Origin: Nocardioides malaquae
Lineage (GTDB): Bacteria; Actinomycetota; Actinomycetes; Propionibacteriales; Nocardioidaceae
Assembly: GCF_015070385.1 (NCBI RefSeq)
Contig: NZ_JADCSA010000006.1
Location: forward strand, 62,001 to 126,000
Length of the DNA stretch: 64,000 nucleotides
Reading direction: 5' to 3'
Of this stretch, positions 52,463-60,300 are shown piece after piece (position 1 is the stretch's first letter; the number at the start of each line of letters is the position of its first letter). Below the pieces are notes generated by a model that was not told the DNA's origin, made no database searches, and worked only from the letters and a program-made list of their open reading frames with translations. The translations under genes and the position numbers were made by a program.

Positions 52463-53466
52463 CCATGGCACGACTGTCGAGCACACAGGTTGAAGACCTG
52501 CTTCGTGAGTTTGAGGTGTACGACCAGCACGTTGACGTGGTTTCAGCCATCCAGAGCCTGCTCACGGTTTCGACGGAACTCAGGCCGACGGTCCAGCACT
52601 TCGAACGGTTTCCCGTCATCCCACAAGACGGGAAACCGTCGCTGACCCCTGACTTCACTGTGTTGTACACCGACGGCACCGCTCTCATAGGTGAGGTGGC
52701 CTCGGTGGCGCGCCACGATGGCAGTATCACCAAGATCGTGAACCAACTGGCGAACTACGACACGATCACTGCCGTGCCAGCGGGTCCATCGCGCCGCAGC
52801 GTCGCCCCGATTCAGACTCCAGACGTGCTGCTCATTGTGCCGATTTCGAGAGGCCAACGGGCATTCTTTCGGATTGAGGAGCGGCTCAAGGACGGCACCT
52901 ACGCGCCATCGAAGCGGCCCGTCATCGCCCAATACGCCAAGGGCGACTCGGAATACACCATCCAGCGCCTGCTTCACGCAGACAACGGCACGCTGGACCC
53001 CGGTTCCCGTGCCCACCACCTCGGTCACGTCCTCGACGAGGACCTCACCGTGCCCGCCCGCCTCTTCTCCCAGAGCAAGATTGCCCATCGTTTCATCAAC
53101 GACGTTCCATCAACTCTCTACCTTGCAACACACCTGCTCATGCACTACCTGCCCAGCGTCCACCCAGTCGGAGAACAAGCAGCCGTCGTCCCAGCGGACG
53201 TGGCTGAGGTATTGCGCCGTCAGTACGGTGGCGGCATCCGGGCCTCCAATATCAGGCAGGCCCTTGACCTGATCCAAAAGGCCGGTTACGCCCGATGCAA
53301 CCCTGACAAAACGTGGGATGTGTCCCTAAGGCAGATGAAGAGCAAGACCGAAACTGACGTCCACCGAATCATCCTGAGCCGCGCCTCGAAAACAACCTCC
53401 AGCGTCCTCCCGCCACGAGAGCGCCCAGCGCCGTCGGTCGAGCAACTGGCCCTGTTCCATATCTAG
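52459..53466 (+). CDS. Possible PD-(D/E)xK-like nuclease with winged-helix C-terminus, second of a coupled pair
   Basis: 335 residues from GTG 52459 overlapping the previous stop (ATG 52465 possible). A short strand-loop-strand LTPDFTVLYTDGTALIGEVAS resembles a restriction-endonuclease core (Pro64-Asp65 and Glu79), but the usual Lys two residues after Glu is Ala, so activity is uncertain. The C-terminal part (VPADVAEVLRRQYGGGIRASNIRQALDLIQKAGY) looks like a winged helix. Ends 15 bp before a convergent gene. Function as a DNA-targeting effector is inference. Confidence 0.6.
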   Translation: MTMARLSSTQVEDLLREFEVYDQHVDVVSAIQSLLTVSTELRPTVQHFERFPVIPQDGKPSLTPDFTVLYTDGTALIGEVASVARHDGSITKIVNQLANYDTITAVPAGPSRRSVAPIQTPDVLLIVPISRGQRAFFRIEERLKDGTYAPSKRPVIAQYAKGDSEYTIQRLLHADNGTLDPGSRAHHLGHVLDEDLTVPARLFSQSKIAHRFINDVPSTLYLATHLLMHYLPSVHPVGEQAAVVPADVAEVLRRQYGGGIRASNIRQALDLIQKAGYARCNPDKTWDVSLRQMKSKTETDVHRIILSRASKTTSSVLPPRERPAPSVEQLALFHI

Positions 53467-53480
53467 CGCCAGTCCCACGC

Positions 53481-54488
53481 TCAGCGTGCCAAACGCGTCT
53501 TCAACGCTCCCGAAACCACAGTCAGCCCATCCGTGTCGAATGCTTCCCGTCGGAGCCTCAAGCGGTGAAGCGATGCCCCCTTCGTCTCAAAGTCGATGGC
53601 CTTGCCGTCGATGTCACGGTCAACGCCTTCCACTGTGATGAGTCCAAACCGTTCAAGCCAGCGGTGCGACTCGAACCGATCTCGCCCGATGCCGTAGTTC
53701 AGGACCCGTACGTCCGACGGAATCGCTACCGCACCCGAGGCGATAGACCCACGCCCACACGCCACCATCAACAGAACCGCAATCTCAGTGTCCTCAAGGA
53801 GATGTACCCACCCGTTGGTGATGAACGACATCGGCAACGAAAACGACGCGTCCCTTCGAGGCACTCGGTACGGCAAGGGTTCAGCGTCCGGGAGCCTGCT
53901 CGCCGTTTCGTCCGTCAGAAGAAACCCTTCGTGCTTGCCTGCGCCCCGACCCCGGTTCGGCAGCACCACCAACCGACTTGCCTCCAACGAGTCCAACGCC
54001 TGCTTGATGGCACGCAACCGCTTGTCCTGTGCCCTCACGTACAACCGCTTGTCGGTAGTCGTCCGAGCGTCGGAAGCAAACAGATCGGTCCACCCCGTGT
54101 CTCCACTGCTCACGGGAACGAGAGGCCGGTCGTTGGATGAGGCTCTGGCCCCCTCGCGGACACGGAACTGAGCCTCCGCTAACGCCAGCAAGTGGAACCT
54201 CAGCAGGCCGCCACGAGACCGAACCAACGACCCCGCCGGAGGACACTCCGCCGACGGGGGTTGACGCAAATCAGACACACCCGAACTGGCGCCCCTCTCG
54301 CCGAACACGTACCCGGACCGCAGACGAAACGCCTGCACCCCCAGCGTCTGCTGCATCGTCTTGAAGCCGTCATTGGCCACCCTCACGGACGGAGCCGCCA
54401 TCTCCAGCCGTGCCGCGCGACCCTCCAACGCAACCCGCTCACGCACAGTGGGAGGAGCCGACACACCGAAACCGAAGAACTTTGGCAC
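53481..54488 (-). CDS. Winged-helix-like protein of mobile islands
   Basis: 335 residues from GTG 54488 with GAGGAG upstream. The middle and end (FSLPMSFITNGWVHLLEDTEIAVLLMVACG, then IPSDVRVLNYGIGRDRFESHRWLERFGLITVEG) look like a winged-helix DNA-binding region with conserved Trp-His and Arg-Phe pairs. A Lys/Arg-rich centre and a C-terminal beta part follow. Similar-looking proteins occur in actinobacterial genomic islands, but the role is unknown. It is the only defence-core gene on the minus strand, convergent with the pair above. Confidence 0.6.
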   Translation of the reverse strand: MPKFFGFGVSAPPTVRERVALEGRAARLEMAAPSVRVANDGFKTMQQTLGVQAFRLRSGYVFGERGASSGVSDLRQPPSAECPPAGSLVRSRGGLLRFHLLALAEAQFRVREGARASSNDRPLVPVSSGDTGWTDLFASDARTTTDKRLYVRAQDKRLRAIKQALDSLEASRLVVLPNRGRGAGKHEGFLLTDETASRLPDAEPLPYRVPRRDASFSLPMSFITNGWVHLLEDTEIAVLLMVACGRGSIASGAVAIPSDVRVLNYGIGRDRFESHRWLERFGLITVEGVDRDIDGKAIDFETKGASLHRLRLRREAFDTDGLTVVSGALKTRLAR

Positions 54489-54652
54489 GGATCTTTACTC
54501 CTCAAAATCAACGTTTCAACCCGCCAGACGCCTACGGCATGACATGAACGATCTGGGCCTAGCCATGCGGGTTAAAACGCAAACCTGACTGTACCCCATG
54601 ACCCCCAAAATCGTGCTCCCATGGAGACCACGACATCGGAAGGAAGAGGGCC

Positions 54653-54889
54653 ATGGCCACCACGAACACCCCCAACAGGCCGAACGGCATCCTCGACCTG
54701 CGCACCTTCGTCATCTGCGCCATCAGTTTCTGCGTTGCCGCCCTCAGCGCCACAACCGCAGGCTTCACCGCGCACACGTCCCAGTCCGCTCCCATGGCCA
54801 TCACGGCCGCAGTCGCATCAGTCGCCTTCGTTCTGATGTTCCTCACCGTCGCCAAAGGACTCCACGCGTTCATCCGCACCGAAGAGTGA
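54653..54889 (+). CDS. Small two-TM membrane protein
   Basis: 78 residues from ATG 54653, preceded by GGAAGGAAGAGGG. Two hydrophobic segments (about 17-39 and 46-68) with a Lys/Glu tail. Divergent from the winged-helix-like gene. Function unknown; small membrane proteins in defence islands can be toxins or membrane effectors, which here is only speculation. Confidence 0.55.
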   Translation: MATTNTPNRPNGILDLRTFVICAISFCVAALSATTAGFTAHTSQSAPMAITAAVASVAFVLMFLTVAKGLHAFIRTEE

Positions 54890-54931
54890 CGCTCGCCCCA
54901 CCCACGGCGTTACCAAGAGTCATAGGAGCAG

Positions 54932-55186
54932 TTGCGTCGGTCCGCCGTCGTCGCCAATGAGGCAATCGCTTACCAACTGGCGCACGCAAACAACGCGGCC
55001 AAGATTCCCGGCGCACAGATTGCCGAGCGGAAGGCGTGGCTTGAACAGCGCCGAGCCGACCTCTTTGCGTGGGTGAGACGGCAGAGGTCACTCTCAAGAC
55101 CAGGTGCCGGGGTACCGATGACGAGCGCCATCAAGGACGTCCCAGGGAGTGATCGCCGAAAGCGGTTTCACGACCTTCCCGGTTGA
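54932..55186 (+). CDS. Small helical ORF, possibly part of an overlapping pair
   Basis: 84 residues from TTG 54932. The first half is a plausible charged helix (AVVANEAIAYQLAHANNAAKIPG, AERKAWLEQRRADLFAWV). The last 40 residues are low in structure. Its end overlaps the start of a second small ORF in another frame. Could be a decayed or recently formed gene; no homologue recognised. Confidence 0.35.
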   Translation: MRRSAVVANEAIAYQLAHANNAAKIPGAQIAERKAWLEQRRADLFAWVRRQRSLSRPGAGVPMTSAIKDVPGSDRRKRFHDLPG

Positions 55187-55316
55187 CCTAGAGCCCGCCA
55201 CCTACTTCCACGCCGTCGCCGACATCACCACGTACACCCACAGAGTGCTCACCCAGACTCGCACACTCACAACCGACCTGACGCAACTGGTTGAAGCAGG
55301 ACTCGCGCGGCGGTGA
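55149..55316 (+). CDS. Very small ORF overlapping the previous one
   Basis: 55 codons from GTG 55149 preceded by GGGAG; the product runs VIAESGFTTFPVDLEPATYF, then a helix rich in Thr (DITTYTHRVLTQTRTLTTDL) ending EAGLARR. It starts 38 bp inside the preceding ORF in a different frame. Codon pattern looks coding, and it ends shortly before the promoter-like element at 55367. Unassigned. Confidence 0.4.
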   Translation: MIAESGFTTFPVDLEPATYFHAVADITTYTHRVLTQTRTLTTDLTQLVEAGLARR

Positions 55317-55366
55317 CGGCCACTGACTGTTTCGGCAGACCGCTGAAGCCTCACCAACGATTCAAG

Positions 55367-55405
55367 GCAAGACAAGCCCTGTCTTTGCATAGGGTTGAGG
55401 CGCGT
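55367..55405 (+). promoter_or_regulatory. Shared promoter-like element, copy 2
   Basis: AAGAC-N7-GTCTT (55369-55385) followed by TGCATAGGGT and GCGCGTC, matching the copy at 51139 in about 30 of 39 positions. It lies 100 bp before the DUF262/RAMA gene and probably drives it. Confidence 0.6.
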
Positions 55406-55507
55406 CTTGACGGGTCCTTCGCAAGCAGATCGCCGGACTGGTTCTAGGAGGCATCAGCGTCCGTCGATACGACTCCACAAGACGCCATCTACAAGCAGGG
55501 GGAACAT

Positions 55508-57619
55508 GTGAGCGCGAAGTTTGGACACCACCCATGGACTGTTGAAGAACTCGTCTCAGGGGTCGACAAGGGCACCATCAGGCTGCCCGACATCCAGCGC
55601 CCGTTTGTGTGGCCCAACGCCAAAGTCCGTGACCTCATCGACTCCATGTACAGGGGTTATCCGGTTGGAGAGTTGATGTTCTGGGCCAACAAGGACGGTG
55701 AGCACACCAAGGCAATCGGCGGGAACGCCAAGACCCAAGATGCGTCCATGCAGGTCGTGGACGGGCAGCAGCGGCTCACCAGCCTGTACGCGGTCCTCAA
55801 GGGGTTGGAGGTCTGGCGTGAGGACTACTCACGCGAAGCCATCAAGTTGGCGTTCAACCCGATGACAGGTCGGTTTGAGGTGCCCACGGCAGTCATCGAG
55901 CGGCAGAGCGATTGGATCGCGGACATCGGTGACGTCTTCGCCGGACAAATCTCCGCACGCCGTAACTACCTGACGCGTCTCAAGGCCGACCCGAAGCACA
56001 CGGTGGACGCCGACACTGAGGACGCCATCGAACTTGCCATTCAGCGGCTGGCTGACCTGCGCAACTACACGTTCCAAGTCGTCCAGATCAAGGAGGAAGT
56101 AGAGCGCGAAACTGTCGCGGACATCTTCGTGCGCATCAACTCCGAAGGCGTCAACCTGTCGTCGGCAGACTTCATCCTCACGTGGATGAGCGTCTTCTGG
56201 GAGGAGGGCCGCACCGAACTTGAGGTCTGGGCACGCAACTCGCGGTTCACGCCCGCCGAGGTGGTCTCCATCCTCAATGAGCCGACCAAGTGGACGCCTC
56301 AGAACCCGTACATGACGTTCGAGCCGGGCCAGATCCTTCGTGTCGCCATTGCCGTCGGTCTGCGCCGCGCCAAACTCCAAGACGCCTACAACGTCCTCCG
56401 TGGCCGCGACCCCCGCACTCGGGTGATTGACCCGGCACGCCGCACTACCGAGTTGGCTCGGTTGAAGACTGGTCAGGCTCACGCGACCAAGAACCTCCAT
56501 TGGGACGAGTTCTTGAAGGTCCTCGAACGTGCCGGGTTCCGCACCAAGGACATGATCACGTCCGAGAACACGGTGCTGTACTCCTACGCCTTGTGGATCA
56601 TCGGACGCATCGACTTCAAGGTCCCGGTCGATGAACTGCGCGAGGTCATGGCCCGCTGGTTCTTCATGTCGCAGATCACTGGGCGCTACACCTCGTCCCC
56701 CGAAACTCGGATGCAGGAAGACCTCAACCGCCTCGAAGGCGTCAACCCCACCCCTGATGAGTTCATCAAGGTCCTCAGTGGGCAGATCGCCGCCGCCGTC
56801 CCCGAGGACTGGTGGCGCGTCACCCTGCCCGAGAACCTCAACACGTCTTCTACGGGGGCACCGGCCTACGTCGGCTATATCGCCGCGCTCAACATCCTCG
56901 ACGCCGAGGTGCTGCTGGCCACCTCCAAGATCAAGGACTGGATCAACCCACTTCGTCGAACCGTTAAGGGCATCGAGAAGCACCACCTGTTCCCCAAGGA
57001 CTACCTCAAGAGCGTCCTCGGGCTCACCGACAACAAGAAGATCAACCAAGTCGCGAACTTCGCGCTCGTGGAGTGGTCGGACAACATCACCATCTCCAAC
57101 CAGCCGCCCACGGCGTACTGGCCCCAAGAGGTCAGCGCCAAGAACATCGAAGAAGTCCGCCGGGTGCGCCAGGAGGAATGGCACGCCTTGCCCGAAGGGT
57201 GGATCAACCTCGACTACGAAGAGTTCCTGCAGCAGCGCCGTCACCTCATGGCCAAGGTCATCCACGAGGGCTACAAGCGTCTCTTCGACCCGAACTACGA
57301 GCCCGACCTCACCCGCCCCGCAAGTCCCTCCACGCCAGCAGCGACCACGCTGCCCACGTTCGAGTACCTCGTCACTTCCGGAGTCATCCCGCCCGGCACC
57401 CTCCTCACCCCGGTGGACCCCGAAGGCACCGGCACCATCGCAGAAGTGATGGAAGACGGCTACATCAAGGTCGGTGACCACCTCTGCGAAACCGTGGACC
57501 GAGCCGCCAAGGAAGACCACGCCGAAAGCGGCAGCGGATGGGACTACTGGCAGGCCCACTTCGACGGAGAGGACGAAGTCGTGACTCTCTCAGACCTCCG
57601 AGAGCGACCAGTCGTCTGA
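55508..57619 (+). CDS. GmrSD-like DUF262/HNH restriction nuclease with C-terminal RAMA domain
   Basis: 703 residues from GTG 55508 with AGGGGG upstream. The DUF262 (ParB/Srx-fold) part has LPDIQRPFVWPNAKVRDLID, VVDGQQRLTSLYAVLKG and DIFVRINSEGVNLS, which in GmrSD enzymes bind nucleotide. A DUF1524-like HNH region follows: EKHHLFPKDYL (His492/His493) and ANFALVEWSDNITISN. The last 85 residues fit a RAMA domain (EYLVTSGVIPPGTLL, then VMEDGYIKVGD and GSGWDYW), predicted to read modified bases. Type IV GmrSD enzymes cut modified phage DNA; RAMA would add a modified-base reader. All catalytic motifs look intact. Confidence 0.88.
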   Translation: MSAKFGHHPWTVEELVSGVDKGTIRLPDIQRPFVWPNAKVRDLIDSMYRGYPVGELMFWANKDGEHTKAIGGNAKTQDASMQVVDGQQRLTSLYAVLKGLEVWREDYSREAIKLAFNPMTGRFEVPTAVIERQSDWIADIGDVFAGQISARRNYLTRLKADPKHTVDADTEDAIELAIQRLADLRNYTFQVVQIKEEVERETVADIFVRINSEGVNLSSADFILTWMSVFWEEGRTELEVWARNSRFTPAEVVSILNEPTKWTPQNPYMTFEPGQILRVAIAVGLRRAKLQDAYNVLRGRDPRTRVIDPARRTTELARLKTGQAHATKNLHWDEFLKVLERAGFRTKDMITSENTVLYSYALWIIGRIDFKVPVDELREVMARWFFMSQITGRYTSSPETRMQEDLNRLEGVNPTPDEFIKVLSGQIAAAVPEDWWRVTLPENLNTSSTGAPAYVGYIAALNILDAEVLLATSKIKDWINPLRRTVKGIEKHHLFPKDYLKSVLGLTDNKKINQVANFALVEWSDNITISNQPPTAYWPQEVSAKNIEEVRRVRQEEWHALPEGWINLDYEEFLQQRRHLMAKVIHEGYKRLFDPNYEPDLTRPASPSTPAATTLPTFEYLVTSGVIPPGTLLTPVDPEGTGTIAEVMEDGYIKVGDHLCETVDRAAKEDHAESGSGWDYWQAHFDGEDEVVTLSDLRERPVV

Positions 57620-57625
57620 GACGCA

Positions 57626-57656
57626 CCTCCGATGAGTCGGAGGGCTTCCCTAGCCC
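57626..57656 (+). terminator. Terminator after the DUF262/RAMA gene
   Basis: CCTCCGA-TGAG-TCGGAGG (7-bp stem, tetraloop) followed directly by a second small hairpin GGGCT-tccct-AGCCC, 7 bp after the stop codon. Confidence 0.6.
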
Positions 57657-57743
57657 TTCCCTGCGAGACCCGGTGGATGCGTACAGTCGCCACGCTCATC
57701 GGCCAATGAGAATCACATCGAGGCAGCAGAACGAGAAGGGGAC

Positions 57744-57794
57744 GGGACTGCAGCACGGATAGGTCACACTGACGCCTGATCGTGCAGCAGTCCC
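57744..57794. repeat. 51-bp hairpin repeat, copy 2
   Basis: 14-bp arms (GGGACTGCAGCACG against CGTGCAGCAGTCCC, one mismatch) and the same 23-nt centre as at 51206 with a single A-to-G change. Its right end touches the first base of the decayed CoiA-type fragment, which makes the hairpin a candidate mobile unit or recombination point. Confidence 0.75.
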
Positions 57795-57971
57795 GACAAG
57801 CCGACTGGGACCGTCGTCACTGTCACCGACGCGATCACAACGCTCGCCGCTGCTCACATCGAACCGGTCAGCAAACCCGAAGCCACACGGGCTGTCGAGG
57901 ACCACCTCTACAACCTTTACCGGCGTGCCCTGCTCACCCACAGCGACGGCGAAACTTTCAGCACCCGATGA
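57795..57971 (+). pseudogene. Decayed 3' end of a second CoiA-like gene
   Basis: 58 codons, without a start, reading DKPTGTVVTVTDAITTLAA and later KPEATRAVEDHLYNLYRRALL, ending at a TGA. They align along their full length with the end of the CoiA-like protein at 49222 (DKPAGTVVTVADALTALTV, PPEATRAVEDYLYNLHQRGLL). The rest of the gene is gone; the sequence begins exactly at the right end of a 51-bp hairpin. So a paralogue once stood here and was deleted or replaced. Confidence 0.85.
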
Positions 57972-58008
57972 CCACCCGACACGCCCCCGCCCAGAAAGCC
58001 AACCCGCG

Positions 58009-59349
58009 ATGACAGCGACCGAACCACCCAGCCATGAGCCCCCCGACGACCCGGCCTCCGCCGAAACCGAGCACGAGCCACTCGACATCCACGATATCCG
58101 GGACGAACGCACACGCACCCCAGAAGAGGACGAGGCTGCCCGCAAGGAACTACTCGCCAACCTGAGGACCAACACTGACGTCTGGAAGCGGGCTACACGT
58201 CGCGGAGTTGGCAGCGCCGCCAACCTCGGGGCACTTGGAGCGAGGGGCTACGGCATCGAACGGTTCAAGTTCCCCAACCACTTCCAGAGCACCATGGCCC
58301 GAATTACTGAGTCGAACAGGGCGATGCTCAAGCGGGCCGCAGATGCGTCCAACCTGATTCCGAAGGGGACGTTCAACAACTTCAACTTCGACGGACTCGG
58401 CGCAGCGGCGTACGCGAACTTGACCGAGAGCCACAAGGCTCAGATGAACAACATCGTCGCCAACTTCATGCCACGTGTCGAGACGCCCAAGTTCGACTTC
58501 GACATCGACCGCCTAAGAGCAGCGTCCCTCGCGAGCAGCGCGTTCCAGCAGCCGACCTACCCGAGCCTGACACGGATGCTCGCCAGCCATCCAGCGGTGA
58601 CCGCGAGGTTCGCTCCGGCCTTCCAGACATCGCTGAAGGGCTCGCGCGTACCAGACTTTGACTTCGGGCTGGCGGAACACCTCAAGTCGCTGCTTAACCT
58701 CGACCTCGACCTCGACCTCGACCGCTTCTCGCGCCTGATCGAACGATTCAAGCCACGTAACCTGCGCGGGATCGAGATCGACATCAGCATCGCTTTGACC
58801 CTCATGCGTGAAGAAGCCATCCCCTTCGCGCTTGTCACCGACCCAGAGACCGCAACTCTGCTGGTTGAGGCAGCGGACAGCGCGGCACGCAAGAAGATCC
58901 TCGTTCAGCGCGCGGAAAGCATCTTCGACGCTTGTGACGACGTGATCTCCCTCAGCGTCAACGATGACCTACCTCAGAAGGGAGTGCTCATTCGTTCGGC
59001 CATTGCCACCTACCGCGACGGCCACCATGAGGCAGCCCAAGCCCTCGCCACGGTGATTCTCGATGGCCTCGTCTCTCGACACCCCAACAACCCACAACTC
59101 AAGAATGCGGACGAAGGCCACGCTTACATCGACACGAAGCACGACTTCCGGGATGCCTTCTTCCTGCTACCTCTTCCAACTGCTCACATCAAGACCTACA
59201 GCGAGGAGTACAAGAAGAGCGACCGCAGCATGTACAACCGGCACGCCACCGTTCACACCGTCGCCGACGGCCAACTGACCTCAGGAAACGCGGTCCAAGC
59301 CATCATGCTCGCCAGCAGCCTCCTCGGGTTCTACCAAAACCTCTGGTGA
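58009..59349 (+). CDS. HEPN-like protein with R-x4-H motif (second in island)
   Basis: 446 residues from ATG 58009; an upstream extension would overlap the decayed fragment. An acidic disordered N-terminus, a helical/Asn-rich middle (FNNFNFDGLGAAAYANL) with an LDLDLDLD tract encoded by four CTCGAC units at 58699-58722, then a C-terminal helical domain: LIRSAIATYRDGHHEAAQALATVILDGL and MYNRHATVHTVADGQLTSGNAVQAIMLASSLLGFY. Arg411 and His416 form R-x4-H as in HEPN ribonucleases. Likely an RNA-cleaving effector; what triggers it is unknown. Confidence 0.65.
   Translation: MTATEPPSHEPPDDPASAETEHEPLDIHDIRDERTRTPEEDEAARKELLANLRTNTDVWKRATRRGVGSAANLGALGARGYGIERFKFPNHFQSTMARITESNRAMLKRAADASNLIPKGTFNNFNFDGLGAAAYANLTESHKAQMNNIVANFMPRVETPKFDFDIDRLRAASLASSAFQQPTYPSLTRMLASHPAVTARFAPAFQTSLKGSRVPDFDFGLAEHLKSLLNLDLDLDLDRFSRLIERFKPRNLRGIEIDISIALTLMREEAIPFALVTDPETATLLVEAADSAARKKILVQRAESIFDACDDVISLSVNDDLPQKGVLIRSAIATYRDGHHEAAQALATVILDGLVSRHPNNPQLKNADEGHAYIDTKHDFRDAFFLLPLPTAHIKTYSEEYKKSDRSMYNRHATVHTVADGQLTSGNAVQAIMLASSLLGFYQNLW
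58699..58722 (+). repeat. Hexanucleotide tandem repeat (CTCGAC x4)
   Basis: Four perfect CTCGAC units inside the HEPN-like gene, encoding LDLDLDLD. Copy-number change would alter protein length in steps of two residues without frameshift. Confidence 0.6.
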
Positions 59350-59409
59350 CTGCCCAGCACCTCCTGTCGTGTGCCCGCCGTCGCATAGGCCCAGCAACGG
59401 GAGGTTGCG

Positions 59410-59991
59410 TTACCAAGCAATCAGGTCAGTAGTGAACGCCACAGAAGCATCCTCTGGGGCACCGCCGCCGATCAACCATTCCAGCGGGGACACATCATCA
59501 GGGAGATTCTCGTTCGCCGTGGTCATCCAATGCTCAACGTCGACGGGGAGCCAGTCCCAAGGTAGACGTAACAGGACGTGCCTCAAGCCGGGCACGACTC
59601 CATCTTCGACGAACTGCCACGCCGGGAACACGTTCCCGCGCCTCGGGCCGACGCCCTTCACTACGTACAGGTCCCGGCTTCGCACGAGACGCGACACCTT
59701 CGTCGCCGACCAAGTGAACCGGTCAACGACCTCTGCGGTCGTCAACGCGGTCTCCACCACGTGCGCCCAATCGGCACGCGACGCTCGCTCCCGCTCCACG
59801 AGCGCAGCGCGACGCAGTTCAGGCGAAGTGATCACCTCCACGGGTACGCCACCGTGCCCGGCGAGGAACTCCACCTCACCAGCAGACAGCGTCGCCGTTC
59901 CGCCGAGGTCGTCATCCAACGCCTCAGCCAGCGCAACAGCAGGCACGCCGTGCCTCACCGCGACGGCCTCCACACTCGCTGGCGCATTCAT
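59410..59991 (-). CDS. Orphan Xre/MbcA-ParS-like antitoxin
   Basis: 193 residues. The C-terminal half (GNVFPAWQFVEDGVVPGL, then DDVSPLEWLIGGG) matches the MbcA/ParS/Xre antitoxin C-terminal domain, which normally blocks RES-type NAD-degrading toxins. An HTH-like segment precedes it (TTAEVVDRFTWSATKVSRLVRSRDLYVV). No RES toxin gene lies on either side, so it is an orphan, or neutralises a toxin elsewhere. It is convergent with the second HEPN-like gene and is the last gene of the island. Confidence 0.65.
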   Translation of the reverse strand: MNAPASVEAVAVRHGVPAVALAEALDDDLGGTATLSAGEVEFLAGHGGVPVEVITSPELRRAALVERERASRADWAHVVETALTTAEVVDRFTWSATKVSRLVRSRDLYVVKGVGPRRGNVFPAWQFVEDGVVPGLRHVLLRLPWDWLPVDVEHWMTTANENLPDDVSPLEWLIGGGAPEDASVAFTTDLIAW

Positions 59992-60300
59992 GTGCCCACA
60001 CTACGCCGAACCGCTAGGGACGGGGAAGCACGCGGCACGACGATGCGCGTTACTGAAACGGTCACTGCGCGTTATTTGAAGCCGTTGCTCGACCTCTTGA
60101 CCTGCGACAAGAGAGTTTTCCCCGTAGGTCCTCTTCATTTGCCCGGGCCGCCCCCGTTCGCGCCGGCCACCCTCGCTCGTTGGCGCACCCCCGCTCGTGG
60201 CGCACTCTCCGCTCGCGTCATACGAAGGGAGCCACCGTCGACACCGTCCGTATGACGCCAGCCGGAACGTATGACACCAGCCAGCGGGCCGGGAGGTGGC
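59992..60300. repeat. Island edge with direct and inverted repeats
   Basis: 309 bp without a convincing gene. TGGCGCAC...CCGCTCG occurs twice in tandem (60181 and 60198). GCGTCATACG (60215) is inverted at 60249 as CGTATGACGC, and CGTATGACAC appears again at 60268. The pattern could mark an insertion boundary or a regulatory array; it lies just outside the last island gene. Confidence 0.45.

Noticed and set aside
55829-57559. 576-residue minus-strand open frame inside the DUF262/RAMA gene
   Set aside because: Antisense shadow; the plus-strand gene has conserved DUF262, HNH and RAMA motifs.
51206-57794. CRISPR-like repeat pair
   Set aside because: Only two copies, 6.5 kb apart, with long inverted arms and no spacers or cas genes.
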